Part shown: one piece after another, positions 41,584-50,465 of the stretch | Position numbering within the stretch: the first letter of the stretch is position 1 | Layout: every line of letters begins with the position of its first letter | NCBI RefSeq assembly: GCF_934630535.1 | Contig: NZ_CAKTVU010000013.1 | Location: forward strand, 1-54,679 | Direction of reading: 5' to 3' | DNA: 54,679 nucleotides | DNA from: an uncultured Senegalimassilia sp. | Lineage (GTDB): Bacteria; Actinomycetota; Coriobacteriia; Coriobacteriales; Eggerthellaceae | The notes under the pieces: model-generated | Databases searched by the model: none | Told to the model about the DNA's origin: nothing | The model's input: only the letters and a program-made list of their open reading frames with translations | Made by a program: the position numbers and the translations under genes

Positions 41584-41769
41584 ATGGACGAGCAGGGTAC
41601 AAGGGCGGAAGGGCTTGTTCCCGTCAATGATGATAAGGGTATGGCTGCCAGCGCAACCTCACCGGTTGAATGCGCTGCGGGGTCTGATTTTGCTGCAACG
41701 ATAGAATCTACAGTGCGTGATGTTGAGGCGCGGTGGGGCAATACGCTTCGGCTGTTGGAGGACGCGTGA
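41584..41769 (+). CDS. Small protein, possible antitoxin of the doc-like gene
   Basis: 61 residues, intact, with a strong GGGGAGGAG site upstream that overlaps the end of the hipA relic. The first half is polar and probably disordered; the last 25 residues (DFAATIESTVRDVEARWGNTLRLLED) look helical. Its stop overlaps the start of the doc-like gene (TGATG), the usual gene order of an antitoxin before a Doc toxin. No sequence match to Phd or other named antitoxins is seen. Confidence 0.55.
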   Translation: MDEQGTRAEGLVPVNDDKGMAASATSPVECAAGSDFAATIESTVRDVEARWGNTLRLLEDA

Positions 41770-42251
41770 TGTCGTTGCGGGCGCGTGCGGAAGCTCCGTT
41801 GTGCTTCGATGGGCAGGAAGAGGCGCTGTCCTCTGCTGTCGTGTCAATCCATGATGGTCTTGTTGCGAAGCGTGGGTTTGCTCCTGAGCTTTCGAACGAA
41901 AGGCAGGAGGAAATTACAAGCCGCGTTCTGTCCGTGGTTGTATCTGCCTTCTGCACGGTATATGGTGCGAGGCCAGAGCAGCATTTTTCTGACTTTTTCG
42001 AGCAAGTCACCGTTTTCGCGGTCCATTAAGCTAAAGATCATATTTTCCCGGACGGAAACAAACGCACTACGCTTGTGTCCGCGCTTTCTATTCTGCAGTT
42101 AGCCGGTTTCACGCTTGATTTTGAAGACGCCAACGAACCTGTTTGCAGCGGCTTGTATGCATGGGTGCTAGCCGCTGCCGCAAGTGGTAAAAGCAACGAC
42201 GAGCTTGCTGCGGTTCTAAGAAACCATAAGCAAGAGATTGCTTGCGCATAG
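41769..42251 (+). pseudogene. Doc/Fic-type toxin gene with internal stop
   Basis: 160 codons that read a Doc-like Fic fold: VSIHDGLVAKRGFAPELS, FFEQVTVFAVH, then TAA at 42027-42029, then AKDHIFPDGNKRTTLVSALSILQLAGF. The HxFxDGNKR active-site motif is intact but lies after the stop. In other Doc proteins the residue after this His is leucine (HLA), and TAA differs from TTA by one base. So the gene is probably inactivated by a single nonsense mutation, unless the stop is read through. Downstream part has no own start. Confidence 0.82.
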
Positions 42252-42387
42252 CTGTTGTAACGTTTTACGGTAAAAGGAATTAGCGGCACCTATTCTCACA
42301 AAGCACCATTATTGGTACCGTTGATATTACTTCTGCCTATAACATTCCCAACATAACGACTTTCCTTAATTGAAAGAGGTTGGGATC

Positions 42388-44193
42388 ATGACGATCGACA
42401 TCCTTCGTTTCGTTGGCTCGCCCGATGTTCGCCAGCATATGCGCGATATCGGGTACCAGCCAAGCACGCCTGAAGCGGCGTTTTTGGTGTGGCACTGCCA
42501 CGATGCAACGCTTCAAGAGCGTTTTGCGGCGTGGGAGCAGATTATCGCCACCATGCCGAATTGCGGGTACCAGACAAAGCGTCTTGAGATTGAAATCTCT
42601 GATTTCCATGAGTTTCTGCATCGCTATATAGCATTGCAGAAACGCTTGCTTGAGAACTTCAAAAAGCCGGGTGGGTGCCTGTTCATTCCCGGCCTTCGAG
42701 CCTGTCAGCGTGCAGAAGATCAGAGCTGGGGGCTGTATGGCACGTTCGAGCGTTGTGTGACGGCGGTTGTCGAGGATGCGCGAGAGAGCAGGTGCCTTGC
42801 TGGTTCGCATGATGGATGCTGCCCTGAAATGTGCCCGGGCGGTTCGTTTCAAGACGATGTGTACGAGCGCTATATCGTCAAGCGCCGAATAGATGATGGA
42901 GACGGTCTCGGTGAAGATGAATGCAGCATCAATGCTGCCGGCGAGGTTTTGAGGCTTGATTGTCGCAGTGGGCTTTCCGACGATGAGGTTAACCTTGACA
43001 TGGCCTTTTGCGAGATGCTCTTCAAGTTCCCCTTGCCGTTTCATGCGGGCGATATCCTGTTCGACTGGCACTACGGCGGTGCGCCGTATGTGCTGACCGA
43101 GGTACGCTTGTGGGGAACCGAGGAGAAGCGTCGCGAAAATCTGTCTTTAGAATCGAGCGAGGAACGCATCAAGGCTGCCGACAAGAATCTCGCGCGCTAT
43201 CTTGCTCAAGGCGGGGCAGAGTATATAGATGGGTACGGGTACGTGGTTGAAGATTCCGGTAATGGCGAGCCGTATATATTCGATGATGGTTTCGGCATGC
43301 ACGACATGCTGAACGCGGCTTATTGCAACCGTCCATTATCCGGTAAATACCGCCTGCTCAAACCCGTAAGCGAATATTTGAAGGGGAACATCGACGTTGG
43401 GGCGGTGGCGAATGCGGCCATTGCCTTGACGCAGCGGATAAGTGCGGAGAATCGCATGGACGCATTGCGCTCGGAATACGCCCCGAGCGTTGTAGCAGGT
43501 CTGGGTTTGGCCGAGAAGCCGCAAGACGGGCAGGACCGAATGAGCGAGTGTCTCAATCGCACGGACTGCTTGTTCATAACGGCGGCGGTGCCGGGGCAAT
43601 CGGCGTGGCGTGCCTGCGAGCAAAGGCAGTTGCTTCGCACGGAGATCCGGAAATCGGGGCTTGTGCATTGCAGAGCGCGGGGGAGGTTCGCCGCAGCATC
43701 CGGCGCTACCGATGCCGCAGAGGCGGATGCCGAGGTGTTCTTGGTGGCGAACAGCCGCTTTTCACCGCTTGACTTCATCACGTTGGCTACGCATTGGTGC
43801 GGCATGTTCGGCCAAAAAAGCGTGCTGGTCACCTGCCCCGAGCACGTCTATGACACGAAAGGAGCTCCCGAAAAGGGTGTTGAGGCGGAAGCGAACTTCT
43901 ACGATGAACGACGCGATGTTGCGGCCTCTCGGCCTTATGTGGCCGGCGAAACGGCGCGTGAATATTTCGCTGGTCTTCTAGGGGAAGATTTCGCTTTTAC
44001 CGCATCTTGGCGGATTTGGAAAGATGGGAGTATTTGCCGGTGCACCACAAACCTTATGTCGGCGTCTTGCGGCTATCATCTGTTCAAGCATTGCTATCCG
44101 GGATTGGAAGCGCGAGCCTGGAATCCCTACAATCATAAACCGGTGCCCGATGGCGCTTGGCCGCGTCATTTGTTTGCGAGCGAAGAGCAATGA
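42388..44193 (+). CDS. Uncharacterised paralogue 3 with extra C-terminal domain
   Basis: 601 residues. Residues 1 to about 345 match the other two paralogues (STPEAAFLVWHCH, TMPNC, ISDFHEFLHRYI, FPLPFHAGDIL and the later CNRPLSGKYRLLKPVSEYLKG). It is more diverged and has a Cys-rich insertion near residue 140 (GCCPEMCPGG). A second domain of about 200 residues follows, with EVFLVANSRFSPLDFITLATHWCGMFG then QKSVLV, resembling DUF3293-like domains by eye. Start chosen at 42388 for the AGAGG site. A weak match only; no function is assigned. Confidence 0.7.
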   Translation: MTIDILRFVGSPDVRQHMRDIGYQPSTPEAAFLVWHCHDATLQERFAAWEQIIATMPNCGYQTKRLEIEISDFHEFLHRYIALQKRLLENFKKPGGCLFIPGLRACQRAEDQSWGLYGTFERCVTAVVEDARESRCLAGSHDGCCPEMCPGGSFQDDVYERYIVKRRIDDGDGLGEDECSINAAGEVLRLDCRSGLSDDEVNLDMAFCEMLFKFPLPFHAGDILFDWHYGGAPYVLTEVRLWGTEEKRRENLSLESSEERIKAADKNLARYLAQGGAEYIDGYGYVVEDSGNGEPYIFDDGFGMHDMLNAAYCNRPLSGKYRLLKPVSEYLKGNIDVGAVANAAIALTQRISAENRMDALRSEYAPSVVAGLGLAEKPQDGQDRMSECLNRTDCLFITAAVPGQSAWRACEQRQLLRTEIRKSGLVHCRARGRFAAASGATDAAEADAEVFLVANSRFSPLDFITLATHWCGMFGQKSVLVTCPEHVYDTKGAPEKGVEAEANFYDERRDVAASRPYVAGETAREYFAGLLGEDFAFTASWRIWKDGSICRCTTNLMSASCGYHLFKHCYPGLEARAWNPYNHKPVPDGAWPRHLFASEEQ

Positions 44194-44400
44194 TCGCGAT
44201 GACGGCACTGTTCAAAGCGTCTGCGGCGTTGTGCAGCGCATCTATGCTGCTCGTGGTGATGGAATACTTCTCTCTGGTTCCTTCGCGCTTTCGGCATCCA
44301 CGATGCTTTGAACGCGATTTGCACGGTGCTTGTCGGTTTGGCGCTGATGTACGGTATGACACAGGGGGTTTCCGTGCCTTTCCCTAATGCGTACCCCTGA
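44190..44400 (+). pseudogene. Frameshifted small membrane protein gene
   Basis: A frame starting with the ATG that overlaps the stop of paralogue 3 encodes a hydrophobic helix (ALCSASMLLVVMEYFSLV), then turns into non-membrane sequence. The +1 frame continues with a second helix (GIHDALNAICTVLVGLALMYGM) up to a TGA at 44398-44400. A one-base shift near 44280 would join both into a two-helix protein of about 70 residues. So it is likely a decayed gene. Confidence 0.4.
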
Positions 44401-44442
44401 TGGATTTCCATGCGCAGGGAAACCGGGCGAAATCGCCTGTGC

Positions 44443-44448
44443 TAGAAT
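44443..44448 (+). promoter_or_regulatory. Possible -10 box of the mre operon
   Basis: TAGAAT 40 bases before mreB, without an evident -35 box. Only tentative. Confidence 0.3.
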
Positions 44449-44487
44449 CTGGTTTCACTAGAAACGTAGCACAAGGGGTTTGCCTAC

Positions 44488-45543
44488 ATGTCATTCTTGG
44501 ATTTCTTCTCGGGTCTTACTGGCCAGATGTCGTGCGACATGGCCATCGACCTCGGCACCGCGAATACCCTGGTCGCCATTCCCGGCGAAGGCATCGTCGT
44601 CAACGAGCCTTCCGTCGTCGCAATCGAGAAAAGCACCCATCGCGTCCTGGCCGTCGGCCACGAGGCGAAGAACATGATCAACCATACGCCCGACGCGTTC
44701 TCGGCCGAGCACCCGCTACATGACGGCGTGGTGGCCGATTACGACGTCACCGAGGCTATGATCAGCGCATTCATCAACAAGGCCGCGCCGCGCAAGTATC
44801 CGTGGCAGGCCAAGCCCCGCATCGTCATCTGCATCCCTTGCGGCGCCACCTCCGTTGAGAAGCGCGCCGTGTTTGAGGCCGCCGTGCAGGCGGGTGCCCG
44901 CCAGGCGTACCTGATCGAGGAGCCTATGGCCGCTGCCATGGGCGCCGACCTGCCCGTCACCGAGCCTACCGGCTCCATGGTCGTCGACATCGGCGGCGGC
45001 ACCACCGAGGTGGCCGTCATCTCCTTGGGCGGTATCGTCACGTCTTCCAGCCTGCGCTTGGCCGGCAACCGCATGGACGAGGCCATCGCCATGCACCTGC
45101 GCGACCTTCTGGGCATCAAGATCGGCGAGCGCACCGCCGAGATCATCAAGATCAAGATCGGCTCCATCCTGCCGTTTGAAGACGGCCGCGAGCGCGACAT
45201 GATCATCTCCGGCCAGGACGTCATCACCGAGCAGCCCAAGGAAGTCACCATCCAGTCCGAGGATGTCCGCCAGGCCCTCATCGCCCCGTGCGAGGAGATG
45301 GTGGTGCACATCAAGGAGACGTTCAAGAAGACCAACCCCGACCTGGCGTCGGACATCATCCAGAACGGCATCCTGCTCACCGGCGGCGGCGGCCTGCTTT
45401 CCGGCCTGGACCGCTACCTTACCGATAAGCTGGAAATCCCCGTGTGGGTGAGCGAAACGGCTTTGACGAACGTGGTCATGGGCTGCCTGAAGGTTCTCGA
45501 AACCCCGCAGGCGCTCAAGCAGACGCTCATGCGATCGAAATAG
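44488..45543 (+). CDS. mreB: Rod shape-determining protein MreB
   Basis: Actin-like filament protein that guides sidewall peptidoglycan synthesis. 351 residues with the ATPase motifs DLGTANTLV (phosphate 1), DIGGGTTEVAV (phosphate 2), and LLTGGGGLLSG (adenosine). Start has AAGGGG upstream. It is the first gene of mreBCD-PBP2-rodA, the standard elongasome order, with 15-base spacing to mreC. The organism therefore probably grows as a rod. Confidence 0.96.
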   Translation: MSFLDFFSGLTGQMSCDMAIDLGTANTLVAIPGEGIVVNEPSVVAIEKSTHRVLAVGHEAKNMINHTPDAFSAEHPLHDGVVADYDVTEAMISAFINKAAPRKYPWQAKPRIVICIPCGATSVEKRAVFEAAVQAGARQAYLIEEPMAAAMGADLPVTEPTGSMVVDIGGGTTEVAVISLGGIVTSSSLRLAGNRMDEAIAMHLRDLLGIKIGERTAEIIKIKIGSILPFEDGRERDMIISGQDVITEQPKEVTIQSEDVRQALIAPCEEMVVHIKETFKKTNPDLASDIIQNGILLTGGGGLLSGLDRYLTDKLEIPVWVSETALTNVVMGCLKVLETPQALKQTLMRSK

Positions 45544-45558
45544 GACAGCCTCAACGTT

Positions 45559-46533
45559 ATGGCTCTTAATTTTCAACAACAAAGCTCGGCGCTTATGCGC
45601 CGAGCGCTGCTTATAGGCTTGATCGTGGCCAGCATCATCATGATCACGGCTTACGGTCGCGAGGGCTCGGCCGGTCCGCTGCATACGCTGCAGTCCGCCG
45701 TGTCGGGTGCCGTCAGCCCGCTGCGCATCGTGGGCGGCTCGGTGGAGGCGGCAACCTCCACGGTGGGCGACACCATGGAGAACATCACGGCCGACCAGAA
45801 CACCCTGACGGGCTTGCGCGAGTACAACAGCCAGCTTGAGCAGCAGTATGCCCAGATGGAGGAGTACAAGCAGGAGGCGCAGCGCCTGCAGAAGCTGCTC
45901 GACCTGAAGGACAACTACCAGATCGAGGGCACGGGCGCGCGCGTCATCGGCCGAAGCTCCGAGGCCTGGAGCCAGACGGTCATCATCAACAAGGGCGCCA
46001 ACGAGGGCATCTCCACCGGCCAGACGGTCATCGGGACCTCCGGCGTGGTGGGCCAGGTGGTCTCGTGCAGCGGCAGCACCGCAACGGTGCGCCTGCTCAC
46101 CGACCCGCAATCCGGCGCCGCGGCCATGGTGCAGTCCAGCCGTGCCGAGGGCATCCTGCGCGGCAGCCTGGTGGGCCTTCTGTACCTGGAGGATTTGGAC
46201 GCCGACGCCGAGGTGAACGTCGGCGACGTCATCGTCACCTCGGGTTTGGGCGGAAGCTATGCGCGCGGGCTCATTATCGGCACGGTGGTGAAGGTGGATG
46301 CCCAGCAAGGCGATACCAGCCGCCGCATCGTGGTCTCCCCGAACGATTCCATCGACACGCTCGAGGACGTGCTCGTGGTCTCCAGCGTGGGCGCCTCCGA
46401 TGACGACGATTCGGATTCCAGCAGCTCCTCGAGCAGCTCGACTGCTTCTAGCAGCTCTAGTAGCTCCTCGTCGAGCTCGAGCAGCTCTACTAACTCCGGC
46501 AACGGCAATTCATCCAACGAAGGGGGGCACTAG
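45559..46533 (+). CDS. mreC: Rod shape-determining protein MreC
   Basis: 324 residues: N-terminal cytosolic end, one membrane helix (about residues 15-35), coiled coil (about 80-120, with EYNSQLEQQYAQMEEYKQEA), and the beta-barrel domain including ARVIGRSSEAWSQTVIINKG and VVGQVVSCS. After the core, a Ser-rich tail of about 45 residues (DSDSSSSSSS and further Ser runs) extends outward. Links MreB to the cell-wall synthases. The spacing to mreD is 2 bases. Confidence 0.93.
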   Translation: MALNFQQQSSALMRRALLIGLIVASIIMITAYGREGSAGPLHTLQSAVSGAVSPLRIVGGSVEAATSTVGDTMENITADQNTLTGLREYNSQLEQQYAQMEEYKQEAQRLQKLLDLKDNYQIEGTGARVIGRSSEAWSQTVIINKGANEGISTGQTVIGTSGVVGQVVSCSGSTATVRLLTDPQSGAAAMVQSSRAEGILRGSLVGLLYLEDLDADAEVNVGDVIVTSGLGGSYARGLIIGTVVKVDAQQGDTSRRIVVSPNDSIDTLEDVLVVSSVGASDDDDSDSSSSSSSSTASSSSSSSSSSSSSSTNSGNGNSSNEGGH

Positions 46534-46535
46534 CC

Positions 46536-47060
46536 ATGGGCGAGAAGAACAACCTGGTGCTGGTGGTGGGCGCTATCGTGGCGTTCGTGCTGCAGATCGC
46601 CTTGGCCCCGGCCGTGGCGCTGTTTTCGGCGCAGCCGAACTTCCTGTTGGCTTATGCCCTGGTCGTGGCCATCGTCATCCCCACGGAGGCGGGTCCGGTG
46701 CTGCCGTTTATCATGGGCCTTCTGTATGACCTCACGGGCACGGGCCCGGTGGGCGGTATGGCGCTTCTGCTGGTCATCGCATGCTTTTTGGCATCGCGCG
46801 TGTTCTCGCTCATGGATAACGACACGCTGTTCATGCCGCTTGCCATCTTCACGGCTTGCGCGCTTCTAGCCGAGCTTTCCTACGGCATGCTGCTCATGGC
46901 ATGCGGGCTTGCCGCCAATCCCCTGGAGGTGCTGTTCACCCGCGCCCTTCCGTGCGCGCTGTACGACTGCGCCGTGGGCCTGGTGGTCTACTTCGTCATG
47001 GCGCGGCTGCTTGCCTCCGGCGCCCAGGACCGCGGTCTGCGCACGCCGAAACTGCGATAG
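46536..47060 (+). CDS. mreD: Rod shape-determining protein MreD
   Basis: 174-residue integral membrane protein with five or six helices, typical of MreD, which completes the MreBCD complex. GLLYDLTGTGPVGGMALL is the family's most conserved region. GGGG lies upstream of the ATG with short spacing; the gene is 2 bases after mreC and 9 before PBP2, so translation is coupled. Confidence 0.9.
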   Translation: MGEKNNLVLVVGAIVAFVLQIALAPAVALFSAQPNFLLAYALVVAIVIPTEAGPVLPFIMGLLYDLTGTGPVGGMALLLVIACFLASRVFSLMDNDTLFMPLAIFTACALLAELSYGMLLMACGLAANPLEVLFTRALPCALYDCAVGLVVYFVMARLLASGAQDRGLRTPKLR

Positions 47061-47069
47061 GGGGCGCGC

Positions 47070-49235
47070 ATGTTCGCAGCTATCGTAGCCGGCTTCGTGG
47101 CCCTTTTGGTGGTCGCTGCCATCTTGGTGGCGGTTTACGTGGTGCTTCGCGGCCGGAAAACCGAGAACGTCAGCGTCAAGCGCGACGTCCGCTCTATCCA
47201 GTCGGTGGGCGTGATCAGCTCGCTTCCCGATTCGCATCGCGTGCCGGCCGGCGGCGTCGCCCGCGGCGGTACGCCCGCTCAACCGGTGGCCAACCCCGGC
47301 GATAACCTGAAAAACCGTTTCACCGCCATGGGCGTTGTGGCCGGCTTGATCTTCGGCACCCTTGCCACGAAGTTGTGGAGCATGCAGGTGCTTGCCGGCG
47401 CCTCGTTCAAGAAGGAATCCGAGGACAACCAGTACACCACGGTGTACACTCCCGCGCCGCGCGGTTACATCCTCGACGCCGACGGTAACGTCATCGTGAA
47501 GAACCGCACGTCGCTCACGGTTCTCGCCGAGCCCGACGTTGCCAACGACCACGACGTGGTCGCACGCCTGTCCACGGTGTTGGGCGTCCCGACCGGCATC
47601 GTGCGCAAGCGCATCGCCGACGCTACCAGCGGCGCGCAAAGTCAGCGGGTGGTGGCAAGCGACGCCAGCATGCGCAACGTCGCCTTCATCGCCGAGCATG
47701 CCGACGCGTTCCCGGGCATCACCGTGCAAACCCGCACGGTTCGTGATTACCCCCATGGCGCCCTTGCGGCGCATGCGGTGGGCTATACCGGTAGCGTGAC
47801 CAGCGACGACATCGCAAGCGTGGCCGAGGGCCGCGATCTTGAGCTGGGCGACTCGGTGGGCCGCAGCGGTATTGAGCAGATGTACGACAACCTGCTCGCT
47901 GGCGATCACGGCGAGCGCAAGGTCATGGCCGACGCGCAGGGCAACGTGGTGGAAGTGGTCAGCGAAACGCAGCCCGTCAAGGGCTCGGACGTGCATACCA
48001 CCCTGAAGTCGCACGTGCAATACGTGGCGGACAAGGCGCTTGCCGATATGATCTGCCCCGATGGCGGCGCCATCGGCTCGGGCAAGGGCACGGGCGGCGC
48101 GGTGGTGGTCATGGACGTCACCGACGGCAGCATCGTGGCGCTTTCCAGCTATCCCACGTTCACGCCCTCCACGTTCGTTGGCGGCATCACACAAGACGAG
48201 CTCGACCTGTTGCAATCTTCCGCCGCGTTCAGCCCGCTGCTCAACCGTGCCATCCAGGGCACCTATCCGGCTGCGTCCACGTATAAAACGTTCACCGGTT
48301 TGGCGGCGCTTGAAAACGGCATGGCAACGGCAACCGAAACCTGGGACTGCACCGGCAGTTGGGACGGCTTCGGATCGGGCGATGTGCAGAAGTGCTGGAA
48401 GAAGCAGGGCCATGGTACGCTCGACTTCCGCGGGGGCATCGTGAACTCCTGCGACACCGTGTATTACGACATCGGCTACAAGTTCTGGGATGCCGCGGCG
48501 AACAAGGGCAAATCGGCAACGCTTTTGCAGGATTTCCTGAAGCGCTACCGTTTGGATCAGACCACCGGCATCGACCTTAACGGCGAAACCTCGGGTCGCA
48601 TTCCCACGCCCGAATGGAAGCAGGAGTACTTCCGCGATACGCCCGAAGACGCCCAGTGGAAGGGCGGCGACTACACGAACATGTGCATCGGCCAGGGCTA
48701 CGTGCTTGTCACGCCCATGGAGATCGCGGTCGCTTACGGCGCCATCGCGTCGGGAAACATCGTTAAGCCGCATCTTCTTAAAGAGGTGCGAAACGCCGCC
48801 GGCGACGTGGCGCTTACGTATCAGCCGCAGGTTCTGGACACGCCTGACGTCTCTATGGCCGACCTTGCCGTGGTTCGCAACGCGCTGCGTGGCGTGACCG
48901 CCGACAACGACGAGATCGCCAAGCTGTTCAACGATCAAGGTATCGACCCGGATACGGTTGCGTGCAAAACCGGTACGGCCGAATACACTGATATGGAGGA
49001 CACGGCATGGTTCGCCTGCTACGCCCCCTATGACGACCCGAAGTACGTGCTCGCCTGCGTCGTCGAGCACGGCGGCGGCGGTTCGTCGGTGGCGGCGCCG
49101 ATCGGTGCGCAGGTCATGGCCGCGGCGCTTTCGTCGACCAACGTCTCGGATGGGGAAGTCGGCGATATCGCGGGTTCGTCGGGCAAGTCGGAGGCCGGCG
49201 CCGGCAAGGGCACGTCGAGCGGACGTTCGGACTAA
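47070..49235 (+). CDS. mrdA: Penicillin-binding protein 2 (elongation transpeptidase)
   Basis: Monofunctional class B PBP of 721 residues, the transpeptidase partner of RodA. An unusual N-terminal stretch of about 90 residues with a membrane helix at the very start and a linker precedes a second hydrophobic segment (MGVVAGLIFGTLATKLWSM). Catalytic motifs: STYK (active serine), SCD in place of SxN, and KTGTAEYT. The C-terminus ends in a Ser/Gly/Lys-rich extension. The two hydrophobic segments at residues 1-26 and about 90-110 make the topology uncertain. Confidence 0.93.
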   Translation: MFAAIVAGFVALLVVAAILVAVYVVLRGRKTENVSVKRDVRSIQSVGVISSLPDSHRVPAGGVARGGTPAQPVANPGDNLKNRFTAMGVVAGLIFGTLATKLWSMQVLAGASFKKESEDNQYTTVYTPAPRGYILDADGNVIVKNRTSLTVLAEPDVANDHDVVARLSTVLGVPTGIVRKRIADATSGAQSQRVVASDASMRNVAFIAEHADAFPGITVQTRTVRDYPHGALAAHAVGYTGSVTSDDIASVAEGRDLELGDSVGRSGIEQMYDNLLAGDHGERKVMADAQGNVVEVVSETQPVKGSDVHTTLKSHVQYVADKALADMICPDGGAIGSGKGTGGAVVVMDVTDGSIVALSSYPTFTPSTFVGGITQDELDLLQSSAAFSPLLNRAIQGTYPAASTYKTFTGLAALENGMATATETWDCTGSWDGFGSGDVQKCWKKQGHGTLDFRGGIVNSCDTVYYDIGYKFWDAAANKGKSATLLQDFLKRYRLDQTTGIDLNGETSGRIPTPEWKQEYFRDTPEDAQWKGGDYTNMCIGQGYVLVTPMEIAVAYGAIASGNIVKPHLLKEVRNAAGDVALTYQPQVLDTPDVSMADLAVVRNALRGVTADNDEIAKLFNDQGIDPDTVACKTGTAEYTDMEDTAWFACYAPYDDPKYVLACVVEHGGGGSSVAAPIGAQVMAAALSSTNVSDGEVGDIAGSSGKSEAGAGKGTSSGRSD

Positions 49236-49250
49236 CGGAAGGAGGGTGCT

Positions 49251-50450
49251 GTGGCGCAGTTACCGCAAATTGATTCGCTTCGCCGCCCCAATGCGGCGGC
49301 AACAGCTGCATCCAAGCCGCGTCGTCTTCCGTGGCTGCACCTGCCGCTTGCCATCGTGGTCACGTTGCTGGTGGGATACGGACTGATCATCGTGTATTCC
49401 GCAGTCCGCGCTGACGGCGATTACCAGTACAGCCGCCAGCTCGGCGGCGTTGCCGTGGGCCTTGTATTCATGATCTTGGTGTGGCGCTTCGATTACCGGC
49501 GCCTGTCGGATTACACCACGCTGTTCCTTATCATCAACGTGGTGCTCATCATGTCGCCGCACATACCGGGCCTTGGCACCGATGCGGGCATGGGCGCGAA
49601 AAGCTGGATCAAGCTGGGCATGCAGATCCAGCCCGGCGAGTTCGCAAAGATCACCGTCATCTTGATGGATGCCGCGGTCATGGCGCGCTACGGCGGCAAC
49701 CTGGACGATCCGCGCGAGTACGTGAAGGCCCTGGGCATCATGATGGTGCCGTTTCTGTGCATCATGACCCAGCCCGACCTGGGCACGGGCCTGGTGTATC
49801 TGTGCATCGCGGCGTTCGCCCTGGTCATGGGCGGTGCCAACCCGAAGTACCTGCTGATCACGCTGGGGTTGCTCGTAGCGGCCGTGGTGGCGGTGTTCGC
49901 CATCGACGAGGTGATCAAGTCCTCCACGGGCGAGTACAAGCTGCTCAAGCAATACCAGCGCAACCGCCTGCTGGTGTTCATGGACCAGTCCGGTACGGCC
50001 ACCACAGACGAGGGCTACAACCTGCAGCAAGCCAAGGTGGCCATCGGCTCGGGCGGTTTGTTCGGCAAGGGCCTGTTCCAGGGCACGCAGCATTCGCTGG
50101 GCCTTCTTCCCGAGGCGCCCACCGACTTCATCTTCTGCGTGCTTGCCGAGGAGCTGGGATTTTTGGGAGCGCTTGTGCTGCTCGGTTTGTATGCTGCGCT
50201 GGTTTTGATAAGCTTCCGTATAGCCCGCAGCTCCGGCGACCTGTTCGGCATGGTCATCGTGATGTGCGTTGTGGGCATGTGGTTGTTCCAGATCCTGGAG
50301 AATATCGGCATGGACTGCGGCCTGATGCCCATCACGGGCATCCCGTTGCCGTTCATGAGCTACGGATCGTCGTTTATGGTGGTGAACTTCGTCATGCTGG
50401 GCATGATCGGCTCGGTATGGGCCCATAACGCGACGCTCAAGCAGCACTAA
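49251..50450 (+). CDS. rodA: RodA/FtsW peptidoglycan polymerase
   Basis: SEDS-family glycosyltransferase, 399 residues, about ten membrane helices. Conserved segments: LGTDAGMGAKSWIKLGMQIQPGEFAKI, TQPDLGTGLVYLCIA, NLQQAKVAIGSGGLFGKGLFQGTQ, APTDFIFCVLAEELGF, and a final GIPLPFMSYGSSFM. The GTG start has AAGGAGG 6 bases upstream. It follows PBP2, its transpeptidase partner, in the elongasome operon. Confidence 0.93.
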   Translation: MAQLPQIDSLRRPNAAATAASKPRRLPWLHLPLAIVVTLLVGYGLIIVYSAVRADGDYQYSRQLGGVAVGLVFMILVWRFDYRRLSDYTTLFLIINVVLIMSPHIPGLGTDAGMGAKSWIKLGMQIQPGEFAKITVILMDAAVMARYGGNLDDPREYVKALGIMMVPFLCIMTQPDLGTGLVYLCIAAFALVMGGANPKYLLITLGLLVAAVVAVFAIDEVIKSSTGEYKLLKQYQRNRLLVFMDQSGTATTDEGYNLQQAKVAIGSGGLFGKGLFQGTQHSLGLLPEAPTDFIFCVLAEELGFLGALVLLGLYAALVLISFRIARSSGDLFGMVIVMCVVGMWLFQILENIGMDCGLMPITGIPLPFMSYGSSFMVVNFVMLGMIGSVWAHNATLKQH

Positions 50451-50465
50451 GCGAAAGGATGCCCT

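Noticed and set aside
32485..44400. Integrase, transposase or CRISPR in the accessory region
   Set aside because: None was found on either strand; the island status rests on gene content only.
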